Origin: an uncultured Planctomycetaceae bacterium
GTDB taxonomy: Bacteria; Planctomycetota; Planctomycetia; Planctomycetales; Planctomycetaceae
Length of the DNA stretch: 11,143 nt
NCBI GenBank assembly: GCA_903921605.1
Contig: CAIXQV010001146.1
Span: 1-11,143 of the forward strand
Direction: 5' to 3'
Below the pieces are notes generated by a model, which was not told where the DNA came from, made no database searches, and was given only the letters and a program-made list of their open reading frames with translations. Made by a program: the position numbers and the translations under genes. This document shows positions 7,875-11,143 of this stretch, piece by piece. Within the stretch, counting starts at the first letter, position 1, and each line of letters begins with the position of its first letter.

Positions 7875-7884
7875 AGGCCACTAG
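7875..7884. repeat. Right 10-bp direct repeat (putative target-site duplication)
   Basis: This second exact copy of AGGCCACTAG lies outside the rpoD reading frame. If the element plus one copy is removed in the mind, rpoD's stop is followed after 13 bases by the AT-rich palindrome and then the terminator, a compact and sensible 3' end. Confidence 0.65.
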
Positions 7885-7897
7885 TTCATTCCGAACA

Positions 7898-7927
7898 ATT
7901 TGAGATTTCAAATTTGAAATCTCAAAT
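7898..7927. repeat. Perfect 30-bp AT-rich palindrome
   Basis: The 15 bases ATTTGAGATTTCAAA are followed immediately by their exact reverse complement; the next outer bases (A and A) do not pair. It is a variant of the element at 6026-6062, so two related copies bracket rpoD. It could extrude as a cruciform, act as a site for a dimeric protein, or be a small dispersed repeat; nothing in the window decides between these. Confidence 0.8.
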
Positions 7928-7940
7928 AGAATTAGAAACA

Positions 7941-7971
7941 GACGCCCGCAGAAGTTCACTGCGGGCGTTTT
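7941..7971 (+). terminator. Rho-independent terminator after rpoD
   Basis: CGCCCGCAG (7943-7951) pairs perfectly with CTGCGGGCG (7959-7967) across a 7-base loop, with A7942 and T7968 adding a tenth pair, and TTTT follows at 7968-7971. This is a standard intrinsic terminator. The inserted element now places it about 170 bases past the rpoD stop. The T-run is short, so efficiency is uncertain. Confidence 0.8.
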
Positions 7972-8007
7972 CATGCGCCTGGCGCAAATCTGTTGACGAG
8001 TTCTCAC

Positions 8008-8490
8008 ATGGTTGCATCGCCGGATGATCCGTTTGCGTCGAATCCTTACAGTGCTCCGGAAATGCAGGAGCATTTGGGGTTGGATCGCGGTGCGAAGACG
8101 CCTGGATCAGTCTGGAAATGGCTCGCAGCGGTACTGGTCATCGAAGCCGCCAAGACGGTGGTCATGATCACATTTCACTCGTCATCACCTCGAGTGGGCG
8201 GCATCAATCTCTATGCGATCGGAAATCTGTTCTTAAGCGGTGTTCTGGCCGTAACTATGGCTTGGTTTCTGGGGCGACGATCATCAGGTCCGCGAGTCAT
8301 CCTGATCGCTCAGTTAGGGAATCTGCTGATTTGGCTGACATTCGGTGTCAGTGTCCATCTTCGCTTCGGGATACGCCTGGTCGGCGAAGGCACCCTTTTG
8401 CTGACTTCATTCGTCGCCAGCGCAATGTTGTCGCTGATAGCAACCCTGGTTTCGAGCGGCGCGTTCCGATCACGAGTCCTTAAGTCATAG
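8008..8490 (+). CDS. Small four-helix membrane protein with NPY..P motif, function unknown
   Basis: The 160-residue product is not a family I can name. Its short soluble N terminus carries SNPYSAP (residues 11-17), an NPY..P motif often seen at the start of planctomycete membrane proteins. Four hydrophobic segments follow at about 36-56, 69-88, 97-116 and 128-150, so an integral inner-membrane protein is likely. A basic tail (RSRVLKS) ends the protein. I chose ATG 8008; an in-frame TTG at 7993 would add five residues (MTSSH), and neither has a strong ribosome site, though GACGAG lies about 9 bases before the ATG. The gene begins 37 bases after the rpoD terminator, so it probably has its own promoter, which I could not place. 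It converges on the lipoprotein gene with a 31-base gap. Continuous hydrophobic architecture and normal codon use support a real gene. Confidence 0.75.
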   Translation: MVASPDDPFASNPYSAPEMQEHLGLDRGAKTPGSVWKWLAAVLVIEAAKTVVMITFHSSSPRVGGINLYAIGNLFLSGVLAVTMAWFLGRRSSGPRVILIAQLGNLLIWLTFGVSVHLRFGIRLVGEGTLLLTSFVASAMLSLIATLVSSGAFRSRVLKS

Positions 8491-8521
8491 TTCTGCAGAT
8501 CCAACCTGAACATCCTGCGAG

Positions 8522-11143
8522 CTACTTCTTGGCAGCGGTTGCATCTTTAGCATCATCAGCAGCAGGAGCCTTCGCATCGCTGGTTTCAACAACAATGATT
8601 TCAATGGTGAACGCTCCGGAAGCTGCACCGCCGGCTGGAGCACCGTATCCGGCTGGGGCTCCGGGAGCACCTGATTCTCCATATCCGCCCGCAGCGACAC
8701 CAACGCCACCGCCACCTGTTGATGCTTGAACAAGCACGTCTGCCGTGCGTTTTGATCCGGTCTGAGTCGCCTTGAAACCGTCGATCCACAAAAGAACGCC
8801 CTTCGATTCACTGGCTCGCTTAATTCCAGTGGCTCGAGACTCGTAATGCTCGGCCAGATCCTGTTGGTCTTTGGGCTTCTCCGGCGTGAACGACGTGCGA
8901 GCGTAATAAATCTTTGTCGGCGATGGTGCGGATTCGTTCAGAGCCGATCCCTCAGGTCCGGGCAGAGTCAACACACCGTAGAATTCAGCCACGGCATTCT
9001 TATGCAGTCGGATCGGAAGATTCTCTGTCACCGGCGTCAGCTTTCCAGGTGTTGCCGACAGTGCTCTCATACGATCACGAAGAGACAACACAACCTCAAG
9101 ACTCGCCGTGGCCCAGCCATCCAACGGCACGCCCTGAGCGGCCTCCGTGCGAGTCGGCTTTGCCCTCGGCAGAGACTTCAGTGATATCAACATTCCAGGA
9201 TCATGAACGGATGTTGAAAAGAACCCCGTGAGACCAAGTTGGCCTACACTCGCCGGTGCCGTCTTTTCGAACAAGCCAGCCAGCGCCTTGCGAACTCGAT
9301 CGTTCGGAACCGAAGCTGCGATACGAACAAAGTCGCCTCCCCCGACAAACCCTTTGGCGATCCCGATATCGCTGGAAGCCTCCAATTGTTTCACCAGGGC
9401 ATCGACGCATTTCGGCCCCCAAAGAAAACTGGCGGCACGCATCAGAGCGGCATCAGAAATGAGCGGTTTTCCAACAGCATTGATTCCACCTGGAGCGGCT
9501 CCGGCCATACCAGTTCCTGACATTGCTCCGCCCGGCATTCCAGCATAGCCCTCGGCTCCTGCTGCTCCGGGAAAAGCGGCACCAGGATATCCCGCAGCTC
9601 CAACTCCAGCTCCAGCGGCCTGGCCTTCAGCGCCGGGGTAAGAATTTGCGGCCTGCCCCGGCATTCCAGCACCAGGCATACCCGGCATACCAAACTGTCC
9701 GCTGCCTGCAGCGGGACTCGACAATGGCCGGAATCCCGTAAACTTGTCTGCGGCAAGCCCAGAAATCTGAGCGGTAACGCTTAAGGCTGCAGATCGACTT
9801 TCGGGCGGCAACTGCGCTGAACCATCAATCAGAGAGAGCAGAATAGGTTCAATCATCGTAGGGTTGCTGTCAATATTTCGGTAGAGGCCGTGAGCAACAA
9901 GTTCTGCACCGGATCCCGGCGGGAGTGGCGTCTTTACCGTCTGAGCCGCGATCCCATAAATCGTCTGCCACGCTCCGGGAGAACCATTCTGAATGAGTCC
10001 ATCCACGATTCGTTCAATCAATTGAAACTCTGCCAATGTGCCTTGAGCAGCGCCACCGGCACCCGGCATTCCGGGCTGCGCGCCAGGATACTCTGCGCCG
10101 GGGTAGCCTGTGGCCGCTCCACCAACATAACCCGCCGGTGCCCCTGCGGACATCGCCGCATCAGGCATCGCGGCAGCGGAACCAGTTTGAGCACCTGCTG
10201 CCCCCGCGTTGGCTGGATTCTGAGCCGATACACCGACGGCTCCTGGAATATTCTTCCCTGCCATCGCTCCGACTCCGCCACCCTGATAATACGCAGTGGC
10301 CGATTCGAGGAACATCAGGGAGATAGAGTCAACGGCGAGGCCGTCCCGCTTTCTTTGATGAATTGAACCCTGAGTTGGCGGCGTTGCCTGCAAAGCCGGA
10401 GTGCCTGCTCCCGGAACTGCTCCCGGCGCCATGCCTGGAGCCATGCCTGGAGCCATGCCCGGAGCCATGCCCGGAGCCATGCCCGGAGCCATGCCCGGCG
10501 TCATGCCCGGCGTCATTCCTGGCGCGGTCGCACCGGCGGCACCGTTGCTGCCCGGATAGGCGGCTCCGGGATAACCTGCTGCTGGATCACCTGAATAACC
10601 GGCCGCTCCGCCCTGCGGATTGGGTGAAGCAGGAACGCGAGGATTTGCCAGAGCCATCAACAGGCTTGTGAGCATTTCCGCCACCTTGGGGTCACCCGGC
10701 GACGACTTCACTCGACTATCAATTGCATTCAGCAGTTTTGGATCTCGTTCATGAACGGCATCAACAAGCTGCTCATCAGTCCATGCTGCAACGTCTTCAG
10801 GCCGCGACGGAATCTGAGGCTGAGTATTTCCTGCGGCCCCGGGATACGCGGAGCCCGGTTCTGCTCCGGGATAAGCCGCCCCCGGATACGCTGAACCGGG
10901 GACCATTCCAGCTGCTTGCCCCGGCGCACCAGTAGACGCAGCACTTTCCGCTCCGGTTGGCGGTGTCATTCCCGGTGCCATTCCCGGTGCCATGCCCGGT
11001 GTCATGCCCGGTGTCATGCCCGGCGCAGCTGGGTCGCCCGCTGGCATTCCAGCCGCCGCACCACCTGGAGCAGCGGCATCCGATGAAGCCGCAGAATCGG
11101 TGGCCGCCTCTTCCCCACCACCGCATCCGACGGTAACCAGGAG
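8522..11143 (-). CDS. Gly/Ala/Pro/Met-rich repeat lipoprotein, N terminus outside window
   Basis: The reading frame stays open to the right edge, so the ATG at 11045-11047 is internal and the true start lies beyond 11143. The extra 32 codons begin [16 protein letters not shown]: a hydrophobic end plus VTVGC, close to a lipobox, with the acylated Cys encoded at 11123-11125. The protein is therefore probably a secreted, membrane-anchored lipoprotein. At least 873 residues are present. Numbered from that internal ATG, low-complexity linkers built of PGM(A/T) and YPGA units (about 8-75, 145-215, 300-335, 450-520, 775-810) separate more ordinary segments. These are helical ones at about 80-135 and 225-258, a larger one at 335-445, and a C-terminal region at 525-770 ending in a hydrophobic strand, [10 protein letters not shown] recognise no catalytic motif and no known domain. 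The tail is Ala/Lys/Asp-rich. A scaffold or surface protein is conceivable but unproven. Confidence 0.85.
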   Translation of the reverse strand, partial: LLVTVGCGGGEEAATDSAASSDAAAPGGAAAGMPAGDPAAPGMTPGMTPGMAPGMAPGMTPPTGAESAASTGAPGQAAGMVPGSAYPGAAYPGAEPGSAYPGAAGNTQPQIPSRPEDVAAWTDEQLVDAVHERDPKLLNAIDSRVKSSPGDPKVAEMLTSLLMALANPRVPASPNPQGGAAGYSGDPAAGYPGAAYPGSNGAAGATAPGMTPGMTPGMAPGMAPGMAPGMAPGMAPGMAPGAVPGAGTPALQATPPTQGSIHQRKRDGLAVDSISLMFLESATAYYQGGGVGAMAGKNIPGAVGVSAQNPANAGAAGAQTGSAAAMPDAAMSAGAPAGYVGGAATGYPGAEYPGAQPGMPGAGGAAQGTLAEFQLIERIVDGLIQNGSPGAWQTIYGIAAQTVKTPLPPGSGAELVAHGLYRNIDSNPTMIEPILLSLIDGSAQLPPESRSAALSVTAQISGLAADKFTGFRPLSSPAAGSGQFGMPGMPGAGMPGQAANSYPGAEGQAAGAGVGAAGYPGAAFPGAAGAEGYAGMPGGAMSGTGMAGAAPGGINAVGKPLISDAALMRAASFLWGPKCVDALVKQLEASSDIGIAKGFVGGGDFVRIAASVPNDRVRKALAGLFEKTAPASVGQLGLTGFFSTSVHDPGMLISLKSLPRAKPTRTEAAQGVPLDGWATASLEVVLSLRDRMRALSATPGKLTPVTENLPIRLHKNAVAEFYGVLTLPGPEGSALNESAPSPTKIYYARTSFTPEKPKDQQDLAEHYESRATGIKRASESKGVLLWIDGFKATQTGSKRTADVLVQASTGGGGVGVAAGGYGESGAPGAPAGYGAPAGGAASGAFTIEIIVVETSDAKAPAADDAKDATAAKK
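10423..10525 (-). repeat. 12-bp tandem repeat coding APGM units
   Basis: About eight to nine in-frame copies of a 12-base unit (GAGCCATGCCCG on the plus strand) encode consecutive (A/T)PGM tetrapeptides in the lipoprotein. Several neighbouring copies are identical at the DNA level, which points to recent slippage or unequal exchange. Because the unit is a multiple of three, copy-number change would not shift the frame. Confidence 0.85.
10958..11020 (-). repeat. Second 12-bp tandem repeat coding (A/T)PGM units
   Basis: About five in-frame copies of a related unit (GGTGTCATGCCC or GGTGCCATGCCC on the plus strand) encode [19 protein letters not shown] near the start of the mature lipoprotein. 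It uses GGT where the longer array mostly uses GGA, so the two arrays appear to have expanded separately from a common type of unit. Confidence 0.8.

Noticed and set aside
8491..8521. A bidirectional terminator between the convergent membrane-protein and lipoprotein genes
   Set aside because: The 31-base gap contains no stem of useful length and no T-tract on either strand.
9890..10671. Plus-strand open frames of 96 to 158 codons antisense to the lipoprotein gene
   Set aside because: They mirror the repetitive GC-rich coding sequence of the minus-strand gene, including Pro/Cys/Glu strings from the 12-bp repeat, and have no independent support.
10423..11020. The tandem 12-bp repeats considered as a CRISPR array
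   Set aside because: There are no spacers; units are contiguous, a multiple of three long, and in frame with the lipoprotein gene.

Overview
The window looks like a stretch of a Planctomycetota chromosome. Three things support this: a PSD/PSCyt multidomain cytochrome c-like protein (DUF1587-DUF1595-DUF1592-DUF1588-DUF1585) with two CxxCH motifs, a family strongly enriched in planctomycetes; an NPY..P motif at the N terminus of a small membrane protein, common in planctomycete membrane proteins; and many short palindromic elements between genes. Genus and species cannot be told from the sequence.

Layout, left to right. Bases 1-99 are the right end of an IS3-like insertion sequence, with the last 20 codons of its transposase. 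It abuts, to the base, an array of 158-bp tandem repeats (100 to about 528) whose units each contain a long hairpin. The last, degenerate unit runs into the 3' end of the DUF1592-family gene (502-3126, minus). A gene-poor stretch (3127-4086) holds GC-rich inverted repeats and a plausible sigma70-type promoter ahead of dnaG. Primase dnaG (4087-5991) and the primary sigma factor rpoD (6128-7768) follow on the plus strand, the core of the classical macromolecular-synthesis operon without rpsU in the visible upstream region. An AT-rich palindrome sits between them and a related perfect 30-bp palindrome lies after rpoD. Between the rpoD stop codon and its terminator (7941-7971) is a 106-bp hairpin-forming element flanked by exact 10-bp direct repeats, the left one being the last 10 bases of rpoD. 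A small four-helix membrane protein gene (8008-8490, plus) converges on a large Gly/Ala/Pro/Met-rich lipoprotein gene (8522-11143, minus) whose 5' end runs off the right edge.

How the genes relate: DnaG makes primers at the replication fork and RpoD directs housekeeping transcription, so their pairing is the conserved information-processing core. The flanking DUF1592 protein, membrane protein and lipoprotein are envelope or periplasmic products with no evident link to that core. I found no defence system, CRISPR array, tRNA or rRNA. The most notable content is the non-coding repeat and mobile-element material: the MITE-like insertion behind rpoD and the 158-bp hairpin repeats with a compensatory base change.
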